Of a DNA stretch of 64,000 bases, positions 39,231 to 51,900 are shown one piece after another. Every line of letters starts with the position of its first letter. Position 1 is the stretch's first letter. A program made the position numbers and the translations under genes. This DNA is from Atrichornis clamosus (taxonomy: Eukaryota; Chordata; Aves; Passeriformes; Menuridae), in assembly GCA_013400975.1 (NCBI GenBank), contig WBMZ01011869.1:44997-108996 (forward strand), written 5' to 3'. The notes below the pieces were generated by a model. It ran no database searches. It was given only the letters and a program-made list of their open reading frames with translations, and had not been told where the DNA came from.

Positions 39231-40917
39231 ACTTTTCTGAGTATTGACTTTTCTTCCTGGGAGCTTGAGAAGCCCCCTAGTACGGATGACCTTCATTCCA
39301 AGCTAAAAGTAGATCCCAGAAGCTGCCTGATGGGGAAGTCACAGAAGAAGCCAGAATCTGTCGGTGCTGGTGGATGCAGCTGCATTCCTGATTTGAAACC
39401 ACTCAGAGAGAGGATGCTGGTTTAGGAATCCATGTGCACAGTTCTGCAGGACCCTGACTGGAGATAGGGTGAATAACTAAACTGGAACTGTAGGCTGGGA
39501 AGTGCAAAGTTGTATTTACCTGCTGGTTGTTTATAATTGTCAGAGTTATTAAAATAAAAATAGTTGTTTTGACACTATTTTCCAAATTGAGTTACAGTTA
39601 AAGAATATAAAATCTACTTCCTATATATTTTAAAGAACAATGACAAATACTTAATAAAGGGAAACGTTAACTGGTAGATCTTTGACAGATAAAGACTTGT
39701 GATTATAAAATCTGAATGTTTTTAACTAATACAGTAATGTACTGAATGAACAGATAAACTTCTACCACTTGGATTCTCTAAAGCATAACCTCCTATTGAG
39801 TATTAATCTTTCAAAATAATACTGATGTTTAGATATTGCTGCCAGTATATATATAAAAAGTCTCATTGCTGCACTGTCTGTTCTTTCAAATAAATATAGG
39901 AGTGTGCTGTCAGGCAGCTTTATACTTCCCTGACAGATGACACCAACATGTATTTGAAAAATCACTCTCTTACCTTTGGAAATTACCTTTGATAAAAGCT
40001 TAATCTATACGGAAAGCATATATTTGCATTTTGTTCACAGTTTGGAAATGAAATTAGATGTTAATATACCTCCAGTGGATGCAACTGACTTGATCTGGCA
40101 TCAGAAATATATGATTTTTTTAAGCTTACCTTAATTTTACTGGAGTTTATTTCTAGCTAAGCTTCCAGGCAGTGTGTCTGCTCATACATTTAGATTTTTT
40201 TTTCTGAAAGCAATACAAGTGCAAGGTATTTTAGCGCTTCAGTTATAGCTTATTTGCTGAATTTTAAAATAAGTACACCTCTTAAATGGTTTATAAAACC
40301 TGATTGGATCCGCTGAAACCAATATAGAATCTACCCCATGGTCTACATTGAGCATAAAGTGTTCTGTGACTTGCTAGCTCTCTGCATTCAAATTGCTGGA
40401 CAGGGTGCAGGCTGATAAAAGCACATCCATCTTATGAAGGTAGCTTGGGCTTACAAACACCATCTATGCTTAAAAATGGCATTGTCCTCCTGGAAAGGAT
40501 TCTGTAACCCCTTTTCATCTGTCTTCACAGTGCTGTAAAACATGTTGATGGGTACATCAGTGCTAAGGAAGAGCACAGACCTCAGCAGTTTGGTGGTGTA
40601 TATGAAAATCCTCCTTACCTGACCTTGAGCCCCAGACTTTTTTTCCCTCACAGCATGAATGAAATGTAAACATAAACTCAATTACAAGGTTGAATTTCGT
40701 TCCAAAATGCTGTGCTGGACATCATTGAATACTGGTGAGTGCACAGGTAAAACTGCAGAGATAGTACACAGAATCCAGCGAAATTAAATCTTGGAGTTTT
40801 TTTTTCAGGGAGATTGATATTATAAATTGTCTTTTATGTTTCAAGTATAATCTGCTGGGGTGATCAATGCATCTGTTATTTTTTTTGCAAGTTTGCTTTG
40901 GAGAGCTCTCAACTGTA

Positions 40918-40939
40918 ATTATTTTTATTATTATTATTT
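40918..40939. repeat. (TTA)n short repeat
   Basis: Imperfect TTA/TTTA units. Confidence 0.75.
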
Positions 40940-43900
40940 GCTTGGACAGATTGGATTTGCAAACTTGGAATATGAAGTTTTGGACTGCATTTTAACATCT
41001 GCTTTCATGTAGGTGTAGTGAAGAGTAACACTAGGTATTTAAAACCAGATCACCCCCCATACTGTAATGATTATTTAACGTACAGAGAAGAAAGAGGTCT
41101 TAATGATAATAGAGAGAAAAGAAATGCCAATTTTAGTGAGAGATTTGATATAAAAGGGAAATGGAAGGTTTAGAGTTAACAGTAATATGTGAGAAAGGCT
41201 GACAGGGGAATACAGGTATTCTTATGGGGAGTCTGAGATATGGTCCAGAAATCTAAGAGAAGTAATTGAAGTTGAGAAAGGGGGCAAAGGGGAAGAGTTC
41301 AGTGACCACATACGGCTGATTATAAATGTAGAAAAGGGATAAAGAGTTTTCTGAAACTCAGCTGAAAGGTCAGTGTCTGTCAGGAATGGATATAGTACAC
41401 TTACTCAGGAAAAATATCTGAATCTACAAGATGTTACTTTCACAACAGGGTTTGCTGAGAAGAAAAGGGAATAAAAGTTAATATACAATTATCGGAGATT
41501 TCCGTAGCTGATTGCCAGAAGTAGGAATGCTTATACAAAAGAATAAAGCATTGTCTTTTAATATTTTTATTATTTTTTCCTGGAATGTGCTATGCTTTCT
41601 AATTCAATACACTCTCAAGCTGAAATAAGGTCCCCTGATTCATAGCTTCAGACTACGGATAAAATATAATTTTTTAAATGATTAATTCCTGAAATTTTAG
41701 AAATTGTATTTGTAAAATTGGTGACCTCTTAATGCTTTCTACTGTTCACATTCCATTCCAACATTTGGACATGAAAGTATAGATAAAATGAGTCCAGATA
41801 TGTGTTCTAGTAAAAAGTCTTGATCTATCCAGAGCTTTTAAGAACTCTAGTGTATTCTGGAGTCTTAAACTTGTATTAAAGTGGCCTCATTTTATTAGTT
41901 CTTGCTATCCATTTATATTAATGAATGTAAAAATAATTAAATACCTGGTCCATTCGATCTTATTATTTCATCACTCAAACAGAAGGTTTTCCTGTGTCTT
42001 TTCCCAATAGTTTTACCTGCAATGCAAAAGGAAAAGAAAGAGAAAAAAAGGAAGCTATTAAGTAAATTATTAACTATTGTTTTGATTGTTTTCAAGGAAG
42101 TAAAAATTCGATTACATTAAGAATTATTACTGTATCATATTTTCTAAATTAAAAAGTTCTGAAAATTTTGAATTGGTTACTTTGGAACTTTTATCCCTGA
42201 CAGCAACGTTTTGTACCTCTAAATAATGCAAATCTAAATATAATTTTATAAATCATATAATCTTTAAAGAATATATCCTTAAATTAAGCATAAAATACAT
42301 ATTATTTAAAAGAACATAGCCTATTCCTCATGCTAATCTGTTGATGAGCTTACTGACTGAATAAATTATTCCATTCCTGTCTTTTGGCATAGATGTGATA
42401 GCTGGATATGCTTCAAAAAAATGAGAGATATGTTAAAATTAAGGGCATCTGGAGTTGTAACTGAGATCTAAAGACTGAAAATGAGAATACTGAAAGCAGT
42501 CCTAACACTAAGCCTTTCAAGATGATACAGTACATATGCAAGATTTCATGCTGGTCTTTCAAACAGAACTAAGAGAACTGATTTACTATCAACTTGTTCA
42601 ACGTGAATTAAACAAACATGTCAGCCAAGTAACAACACACACTGTAAATAGTATGTCCCTCTGGTAATACAGGTAAAGAGGGCTTACTCTGCATAATTTA
42701 TGGTCTCCATATAGTTCAATATTGAAAGAGTACAGAAACTGTTGTAAATTCCCGATGAAATGCAAGCATAAGTCTGTTTACTATTAAATGTGATTGACTG
42801 AAGTTATATGTACTCTCCCTCTCTCAACCACCTTGTAATTTTTGTATAAAGTATAGAGGTTTTAGACAAATAACAATAAAAGCTTTTTATCTGGAACTAG
42901 TGCAGAATAACTTGTATATAGAATTATCATCTATCAGTTTAAATCTCATTTTAAACTGTATAGTCTATTTTCATACTTTTTAAGAATAGTAAGTTAAGGT
43001 TTGAAGTAAAGATAAAAATTTCAAGATCATAATCAAGTATCACTTAAAAAATGAAAATGGTATAGACCTACAAGCTACTTTATATAATACATGCAAGGAA
43101 GACCTGTTACATAGATTATTTTGTGATAGTGTGGAGATACATGGAATCATATTTTATCTCATGGAATCTGTTGTGTCTGCATCCAACACTAAAGAAAATA
43201 ATTCTGATGTTTGTATTCTTGTGTATGATGCATTTTTATAATACTATTCTCATGGAGAGCCTGATAATCTGAAAATACTATCAACTGCTTGTATATATTA
43301 TTCTATGCATCTGCATAACTTTGAGAATGGGTAACTAGTCACTTTGCTCAGACATAAACTTGATTTGTGGTAACTTTTACAAGTCAGGAATTTGTTTTCT
43401 CTAAATCTTAGTTTTACTTAGAGATTAGCATAATTTATGTCCAAAAGTCTCAATACCAGGAAAGTTAAGAAACAGAAAAAAAAATGCATTCAAGAAAATA
43501 ATTCTTATTGAATGCTGATGTTTGTAATAAATTGGAAGCTTCTTGTTCATTGCTCTCATTTTCAAACTCCCTGTCTTCCCTTCCCTACCATGATGGGTTT
43601 TACCATTTTGTAGTATGGTTATGCTCATTCAGTAGAAATGCAAGTATCTGCTTAGCTGCAATAGGTTTATTAGCTCTTTTTGTGAACTCCTTTCAAATAG
43701 TTTACACATGTGAAGTGAGCATTGCTCAGTTTCGAAGGCTTTTTTTTTTTAATTCGCGCAGTATTGTAACATGCACTTTTTTTAAGCTACGTAGAATTAC
43801 TTGAAGGAATGTAGTTTTGTTCTGCCTTCGCTTGTGCCCTCCTCCTCCGTAACCACATGTTACATATTTTATCTCTTAGATACTGGCTAACTTAAGGCTC

Positions 43901-45489
43901 TATTCCTGGTACCAGATTTGGTTTGTCCTTCCCCGCCCTGCCTCTCTTCTCTATTGACCGGGGATAGAAATTTAAAGGCTTCATCTACAGGGCTTTTTTT
44001 TTCAAGTATTTGTAAAAGTTTGTTCTTTAATTGATTTCTTAAAGTATCTTATACTTTTCCTCCAAGCAGCTCACCTACAGAAGTGGATGCCTGGATCTTT
44101 ATCAATACTGAATTAAGCTTGAACATTAGCCTCTTGCTGTTATGCTGACATTGGCAATTTAGACATTGATGATTTGCATGACTACTAATCCAACTGATGG
44201 GAATCCTGGGTGGTTATACTAGTTAAAGCTGTATATCAATGTTAAATTGTCATTCGAAGTTCTACCTGCATTTGGATTGTTGAAGCAATATAGTAATGAA
44301 GACATTGCTCAGTATTTGCATGCCTAAACTTCACCCTGTTATTCTATTTGGATAATAAATAGCCAACCACTTAGGAAGAACACTGAGCATACCAGACATA
44401 CAGGGGCAAGTGTGAACTCTTAAACTGTCTCTCATCCTATTAGACTGCCTCAACCCACAATGGGGACTGAATAATTAAAAGTAACTTTCACTCAGCTTTA
44501 GAAACTATGATATCCAAATACCAAGAATCTAGAAAAGTAACCTCTCCCGGCCAACCTTCTAGGATATGACAGCTCTATTAAGAACAGCTGCTTAGACCCA
44601 GCACTAATGTCTACAATTATTTTTACAGATCTGCTCACTTCTGTCACAAAAATCTTGCTTTGCAGCTTTGCTTGTTTCACTTATGCACTCAATAAAGTTT
44701 CCATAATTAAACAACTTCCTTCCAACTTCTGATATAATTTTGAATAGATTGCTCTTCCCACTCAAGTTAAAAATCTTACCTTGTTTTAAAACTGTAGATG
44801 TTTGATTTCACATTTTCTTAAAAAAAGATAATTTTAAAATGTAGAGACAGTGTCAATCCACAGCAGACTGGTATAAGTCCTTTCATGTCCCCACTGGAAT
44901 ATAAATGATAGTTTTTTTTCCTTCAAATTGTATTTGCATCCATATACAGAGATCAAGAGGTCTGACTGACTATATAAGAGCAAAGCTCATCAAAACATTT
45001 TGAATGATTTAGTTGTAAAATGTATATGTAGCCTGTAACAGTAAATAAAAAGCAGTATTGGTATTTCCACCTTCATATTAATAACCTTGAATAGACAGTA
45101 TTTTATACTTTTCCTTAGGAATGCCACCAAGAAATAAAATAGAAGGTGAATGTATTGGAACGTGAGTAGTTGCTGCTGTGCTTTAAACATAGTCCTTAGA
45201 GTTGGGCAATGTACAGGATCTCCAGTGTTTTCATTGTTATTAATTGTATCTGCTTTGCTACTTTCATTCCAGAGACCAAAATATCACAGGGTCACGAAAC
45301 CTTCAGTATAACTCTATTTCAAATGGCATACATGGTAGGTGTGAGAAAATGTCAGTAGTCTTCCTTTCTTATAGGTGTTTTCCTTAATCACTTTTTCCCC
45401 TGTTAAGAATCTTGAAAACAGACCTGAATCCAAGTTCCTTTTTAGGCAGATGATTAAACATTCTCACCATTATATAATATGATTTCCAT

Positions 45490-45495
45490 TTTATT
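45490..45495 (-). terminator. VEGFC: VEGFC poly(A) signal AATAAA
   Basis: TTTATT on the plus strand reads AATAAA on the minus strand, in context AAAATAAAATGG. It lies 383 nt after the stop codon. A GT-containing stretch (ggtgagaatgttt) follows 25-40 nt downstream, as expected for a cleavage-stimulating element. It is the first canonical signal after the stop. Confidence 0.8.
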
Positions 45496-45528
45496 TTAAA
45501 CATACTTTGCATGATATAAAAATATTGA

Positions 45529-45536
45529 TCACAGTG
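45529..45536 (-). promoter_or_regulatory. miR-128 8-mer / miR-27 7-mer seed match in VEGFC 3' UTR
   Basis: TCACAGTG on the plus strand is CACTGTGA in the mRNA. That is a full 8-mer match to the miR-128-3p seed and contains the 7-mer ACTGTGA for miR-27. It lies in AU-rich sequence 342 nt after the stop and about 35 nt before the poly(A) signal, a favourable place for microRNA action. Function is inferred, not shown. Confidence 0.45.
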
Positions 45537-45877
45537 AGCTTTAACAATTGTTACTGCTATAAACAGAAATGCTGCACGATGGTTTTAGTGGAAATAAATT
45601 ATATAGTCATTATCTCTTAAAAAAAAAATCACAAGAAGGAGAACCTAGGCTGTTTGGTCATTGGCAGAAAATAAGTCCTCATTGAGTTCTTTACAAAACA
45701 TTAACCCCAGTTGTTTTCTACATTTGCTTTCCACATCTTGAGAAAAGCATGAGTCTGTCTCTGAAAGTCCCACAGGGTCTCTGGTGAACATTTAATTCCA
45801 AATATTAGCAAAGTTTCTGTTGTTCTTTTGTTTTAATGGAAAAATGTACACCAACAAAGCAAGTAGTGCTCTCTTCA

Positions 45878-45992
45878 CTAATTCATAAGTGGTCTTTTCC
45901 AATATGTAGGTACACAACGGCAAACTTCTTCACTGAAATAAAATCCAGCATCACAGCGTTTCGTTCGCACTGTGCACGGTGGTCTGTAACAA
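45878..45992 (-). CDS. VEGFC: VEGFC exon 7: C-terminal end and stop codon
   Basis: The coding part is 115 bp: one base completing the split Ser codon, 37 codons and a TAG stop at 45880-45878. The acceptor is tttctttag. It encodes CYRPPCTVRTKRCDAGF, then SEEVCRCVPTYWKRPLMN. The cysteines of the human last exon are all kept. The final residues (PLMN against human PQMS) and the CYRPPC/CYRRPC change are the visible differences. Confidence 0.96.
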
Positions 45993-48900
45993 CTAAAGAA
46001 AGGCAAAAAAGGTGGGCATTAATATAATATGATCATATATATTTAACTGGAGTAGAAATCTCTCTGCCTTCACATTCCCACTCTCAATGGGATACTTACC
46101 TAATTCCTACAAGTACATACATTTTAACTTTTTATCTTCTAGCAGCTAATTTTAGTTGGACTATTCTACACAAAAGACAATGAAATAATAATGAATGATG
46201 CTGAAGAGAAATTATTCTATTGCAAAAGATACATATGATTATTTTTCCCACACTGCCTGGTTGTAGTCCCATTCTAACATTGAGGAGTATTTTCTTTAAA
46301 TTTCATTTTGAAAATAGGATATTTTGCTGTACTGAAATTGGCTTGTTATGACCTACTGCGTGCTGCAAATTTGAGGTGGTAATCCAGAATCAGATTCGAT
46401 TATCACCTATCATCTACCCAGGAGTGTTTCTCACCTTATTCACTACCGGAATAAGGCTGAGAGAGATTTGTCTACACATCTTACACTGTGACACCGACCC
46501 TGAAAATGAGAACATACTTCCTTTCAAGCTGCAAATTCCCACAGCCAGTCTCCAAGGCCACTGGGAATATACCTATACTTCATATTGCATCTGTGTGCAT
46601 TCTGAAGAAAAATCAGAACCTATTTACCATGTTTCTGATAAATCTTAATGGAAAAAGAACAGAATTAGTGCCTACCTGATTAAAATAAATTTAACAGAAA
46701 TTCAGCATTGACCCACAAATCACATCTACCTATGCAGCACAATTTTTCTTCACCAATTCCTTGACTGAAAAATAGAACTTGTACAAAGATAATATCTGTG
46801 GTTGTCCCTGAACCCTTCCTTTTCCCATTTTATTTTTCTATTAAAACAAGAACTTGACCTAAAATAACCTTACAATAACAATGCTAAATACTTTCTGGTG
46901 TATAATGGAGACAAAGTACAAGTCTGGGGTTTTTTCAGACACTGGCAATGAGTCAAAAGACAAAAGTATATGTCTTGAATTTCAGCACAGTTATACTTTA
47001 AACTTGTACTTAAGTAATGTGTGCCAGTTTGTGAAACACTGATATTAAGATCTGTTATTACAATTCTTACTTACATACATACAGCACACTATACTGGGCA
47101 ATGTCACTCTCTTGCCTAGGTAATTCCTGTTCCAGGCTTGTGGCTACTCTTATTATTGTTGCAGATAAGTTACTATGTTGTGTGCTTGGCTGGGATACTA
47201 AGATACTACTTTGCAATAATATGTTTATGATATGAGTCCTGCATTACAGTTACATTAATTCACCCACTTAGTTCAACCAATGAATCTGGCGATGAGGAAA
47301 ATGATGAGGAATGAGGAAGACTGCAAACATGACATTTATTAACTAGTCACATCTTGTTCAGTGTTTTCAATGTCATTAATCATAGATTTGTTCACCACTG
47401 TGGTCTCTGTAATTAAGGAAGTAACATTATATTGTGCCACTTACTAGATATTTGTAATCAGTGCAGCAGCTCATGGGAATCTCTCAAAGCCCTACTGTTC
47501 TTTTGCCCAAAAATTTGGAAATAGTTGTAAAAGGCAACAAAAAGGTTTGTGATAGGATCTAATAGTCTGAGCAAATAGGCAACCAGCGGTAGGTCTGTTC
47601 TGGGCAAAAGGTACTCCACCGAGATGCAATGGATGAAACACTGAGCTCACCTTTTTGCTGTCTCTGCCATGAAAGTTCACACCTTTTCATGTACTGAATG
47701 ACAGCAAAATGAAACAAGAAAAAGAGGCAAAGCCAAACTATTCCACACACCTATGATGGTACACAATGCAAAGCAGCCATACAATCATTAAGTATGAGAG
47801 TTCACTTTGTTTAGGATGTGGGCCTCCTTGTGAGCTTCAATTGCAGCTGAGAGTGCTATACAGCACCTCTCCCATGTGAATTTTTGTCTAGCAGCAGTCA
47901 AGGTCAGGCTACAGCAGTCTTACCCTTATTTGAGACATTTCAACAGGGCAAGAGAGTCCCTCTCTTCCTTTTAAATGCTTTGCAAATGAAGTTCCTAGGA
48001 CCAAAATAAATTTTTGAGGTGATAGCACTGGGTGAATTAGCATCAGAGTCATTGTAACTACATAAATGTGGTTTCCTTAGGAAACTGCTGAACAATAGAC
48101 CAGCTCTTTCAAAAGATTTGGTCTGAATGCTGTTTACAGAGTGTTTTCACGTGACAGATGTCTGTTTTGGTGAGGATAATCTGAGCACACTGGAGATAGA
48201 TGTTCAGCCACTATTCATAGTGCTGGGAAAATCATCATCAAATTTCTCTTTATGGTCAGAAATTGTGATTTTTTGCTGCAGAATGCCCAGATTGGCATTG
48301 TGGGCAGTCTAACAACTCCACAGACGAAACAAGTAGAAATGTTAATTCTTGTGCTGATAAACAGCATGATCACCTTAAAAGTCATTATGCTTTTGTTTTT
48401 TGTCTTCCCATCCTGTGCTTTGTAGGTGACTTCACATTCCTTTCCTCTGGAGCAGGGTATAACACTAGAGGCAGAGGCACTTCTGGTACAGTGCATAAAA
48501 ATATTAGTGCTTCAAAACCAGAAGCTACAAGGACTGTTCGTCTCCACTGGGAGCTTCTAGGACATGGCTACAGGACATGGCTCATGTCTAGCTTGTGCTA
48601 GGCAGAGCCAAAATGTGAGAAACATATGCTAAGCCTTTTCTGAATGAGGAGAGATTGTGTGCTATGTTTTCCTTGACAGTGCTAACATCTACAGGACTAT
48701 TGGTTGTAGAGGCATAGAATAGTACCACTTACAAATCTTTCTTTCTCCACACAAAACCAAAAGAAAAACAGCTTAGAAAAGAGAAAGGGGTAAAAGCATC
48801 CTATATCATCCTGTCCTCAGAAGCAAGAAAATGATTCAAACTCTTTATTATATTCAACCACAACACAACAGAGAAAAGCTGAACTCAATTTCCTCCTTCA

Positions 48901-51900
48901 AATACTAAGTCTTTAAATCAACAGAGGAGCCATCAGATATTTATTAAGACCTTTTTTAGCTATTTAAATGCCCGACTTCTCCAGTTGTGAATGTTCTTTT
49001 AAAATGTACATGGTTTATATTCGTAGCACTGCTGGAAGTGAAACCTAGAGTAGCGCAAAGGCTTGGTAATATGTAAAGCTTATGTAATCAGGCTAGTTTC
49101 TTTTCCTATGCAAACATAAAATTGAAATGATATTAGTTGAATTATAGAGAAAAAAAAATTCCTGACGTTTTCAACAACTCTTCTATTTCACTCAAAAGGC
49201 CAAATATTGGAAAACAGATCATGCCAGATATTAATAATCTTTTCCATCATTTTAGAGACTTGAACACAAGTATCATTACTAATATTTGATAATTTTTCAT
49301 TATTTAAGATAAACTAATGTGTATATATATATGACAATATATTTATTCCAACTAATTACATGTTATATTAAAAATTACATAAGATTTATTTTAGATAAGC
49401 ATCAGCTTACTACAGACATTTAAATGTTCCATTTCCAGTGCCTGAATTGTCATTCATATAATAGAAATCATTCCCCTATATTAACAAATAAGTGATCTTT
49501 CTGCTCCAAATGGCATTGTTTAAGAAATTTTAAGAAATTTAATTGTGACATTTATAAGAGAACTGCATTTACAGGAGAACTTTCCTCACATAATATACAA
49601 AGTAACAATAATACTGTTTGTTTCTCAGAACCTAAAGTCATCCACATTTTTACAGGTCGACTGCTAATGCCATGGGTGTACCAGTCATGGAAGGAAAGGG
49701 GCCTGTGGTATACAAAGAAATTGCAGAATTTTCTTAGTGACTAAATCTCATTTTAAATGGTGAATGTGGGGAGTTTGCTTTATAGTTACATAGATCTACT
49801 TTTCACAGAAATCACCCCGAGTTAGGTGATTTCAAAATTTAGGAAATTAAGATGAATGATGGTATCTCCAGAACTGAGACTCTAATATAAGCCCTGAAAT
49901 CTAATTAGGCATATTTGAGTTATTTGAATATTAAAGTTACTTGAATTCCAATATTCAGTTCTTGGTGAAAAATAGAGTAGGATTTTAAATAGCATAAGAA
50001 ATAGGGAGTTTGAACTTACAGTTCATTTTCACCAAAAGGAAAAAAAAAAAATCAAAGGAAGTAGTAGTAAGAGTACAAGAAACTGAACATGTTTTAAAAT
50101 ACTTCATATGCGTAGTAGTTTCCTCTTAGAGATTATAAAATTTGTAGAAGATAAAACTGAAGACAGGCTTACGGTTTTACTTAAGACTACAAAGCAATTC
50201 AACAAGACAGCTACTGTCACAATACAAAATTTTATGCCTTAAACACAACAAAAGAAATTAAAACTGAGTTTTTACCTGCATGTCTGGTGATGGAACCTTT
50301 TTCCTTTTAAGAAGCATTTATTGGGAGATTCTATGCATTCACAGATGCATTTTGCAGGATTTAGTGGCTGATGTTTAGGACAGGTCTTTTTACAGACACA
50401 CTGGCATTTTTCTTCATCAAATTCCTTGTTGGGCCCACAGGATGCAGGGATAAGTTTGTTTTTGCACATGCACTGACATGATGATCTGTCTAATTCTTTG
50501 TGAGGACCGCAGCTTGAGGGCCGCACACCTCCTTTGCAGACACATTGACAGGTTTCTTCATCCAGCTCTTTGTTTGGTCCACAAATATGGAATCCTTCAG
50601 ATGTGTCTAGAAATACAGCAGAGAAGTTGCACTATCACAATTTTGATGTGAAGAAATGAGCATATCCATACCTTTTAAGGTGTTTCAAAAACAAGCATAT
50701 GTCAAAAGAGTGGCAACAACCAGTAATAGTATCAATACAGAAAAAGATGCAACTAATTACTACTTCTTCTTCTTTGTCTTTAGGTGAATTAAAACATAGA
50801 ACTATATTTAATCCTTCAAGCAAAAGTTCTTACCAGAATCTCCAAGATGAGAAGAGAAACCAAAATCATGCTGTGACAAACATCTGCAAATTTGATTATT
50901 CCAAATATGACTTTTTGGACAGGTCTTGTTTGCCACATGACACCTGTGAAATTAAAAATGCTGTTGATTTACTACTGTAAGAACTCACGGGTAAAAAAAA
51001 AAATTTGATTTTTGTTGTTGATTACTTTAGTTTATCTCCATTAAATATATCTTTCTAAGAGTGTCAGCTCATTCATAATATCACTTTTTACTCCTATCAG
51101 ATCTGTTACTAAATGTCCCCACTACAGAGATTTTCAAACACATGTTGAAGAAACCTTCTCACATTTCAAGTTTTAGAGCTAACTTCTAGAAGCTGATATT
51201 TGTACTTTGCTACTGTAATTTGGAAACAAACCTAACCCTAGAACCCTCATACAGAAATTGAAGTGTATGCAATTTTTTTTGCATGCCAAATACTGCAGAA
51301 ATGGTAACAGGCATAATTTTTGATGTTGTTTTTTGAAGTACCACAATGTTTTCACACTCAAGATGCCAAAAGACAGCATATCATAGTTTCTGAATGAACG
51401 CTGTAGACAAAACTTTAGTCTAAAAAATAAAATCAGTTTATCAGATTATGTTCCCTTTCGTGTGAAAGTTATGTGCCATTAAGTGACACGTTCTCATTAG
51501 TCAGATTCAGGCCAGCTTTTTTGGGCCTAAAGATTTAGACTTCAGCAGTGATGCCTCTTCACTTTAAAAACAAAGACAATAAACAAGTTAACACTTTATT
51601 CCTCTCTTCCTGCTACAATTTGCAGCCAAAGTAGAGGTATCAAAGACAGCAAAAATCCAAACAGCAGCTGTCGCTTTTTTAAAGAATGTGTAAACTGAGC
51701 TATCTAGGGAACCACAGATAGAATATTTATGTCTATTATCCTCCTTACTTGCAATTTCTTTATCACTATTTTGAACAAGTCAAGCCTAACTTCATGTATC
51801 TGGGCTGTGTCATTTATTCATTGTTTCTATAGTTTTTCTAAAATCCTACTAATCTGTTAAGGCAACACCTACATTACACATTTGATGCTCTTTTCATTCC

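Larger units (their letters stand above)
30816..45469. other. Proximal downstream flank of VEGFC, no gene seen
   Basis: This is about 14.6 kb between the last plus-strand CR1 and the VEGFC 3' end. It contains TTTA and TTA repeats, the palindrome at 32914 and a CpG-richer patch at about 43750-43965. A 114-codon minus-strand ORF at 34762-35106 is the longest here but resembles no known protein and has no coding context. Confidence 0.7.
45470..45877 (-). other. VEGFC: VEGFC 3' UTR
   Basis: About 408 nt follow the TAG stop. The sequence has a U-run (A10 on the plus strand at 45619-45628), then AU-rich sequence, then the poly(A) signal. From memory the distal half, including the region around the poly(A) signal, looks alignable to the human VEGFC 3' UTR. 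The end position is inferred from the signal and could move by about 20 nt. Confidence 0.75.

Noticed and set aside
50699..50980. 93-codon plus-strand ORF over VEGFC exon 5
   Set aside because: It is antisense to a well-supported exon with good splice sites and has no independent support.
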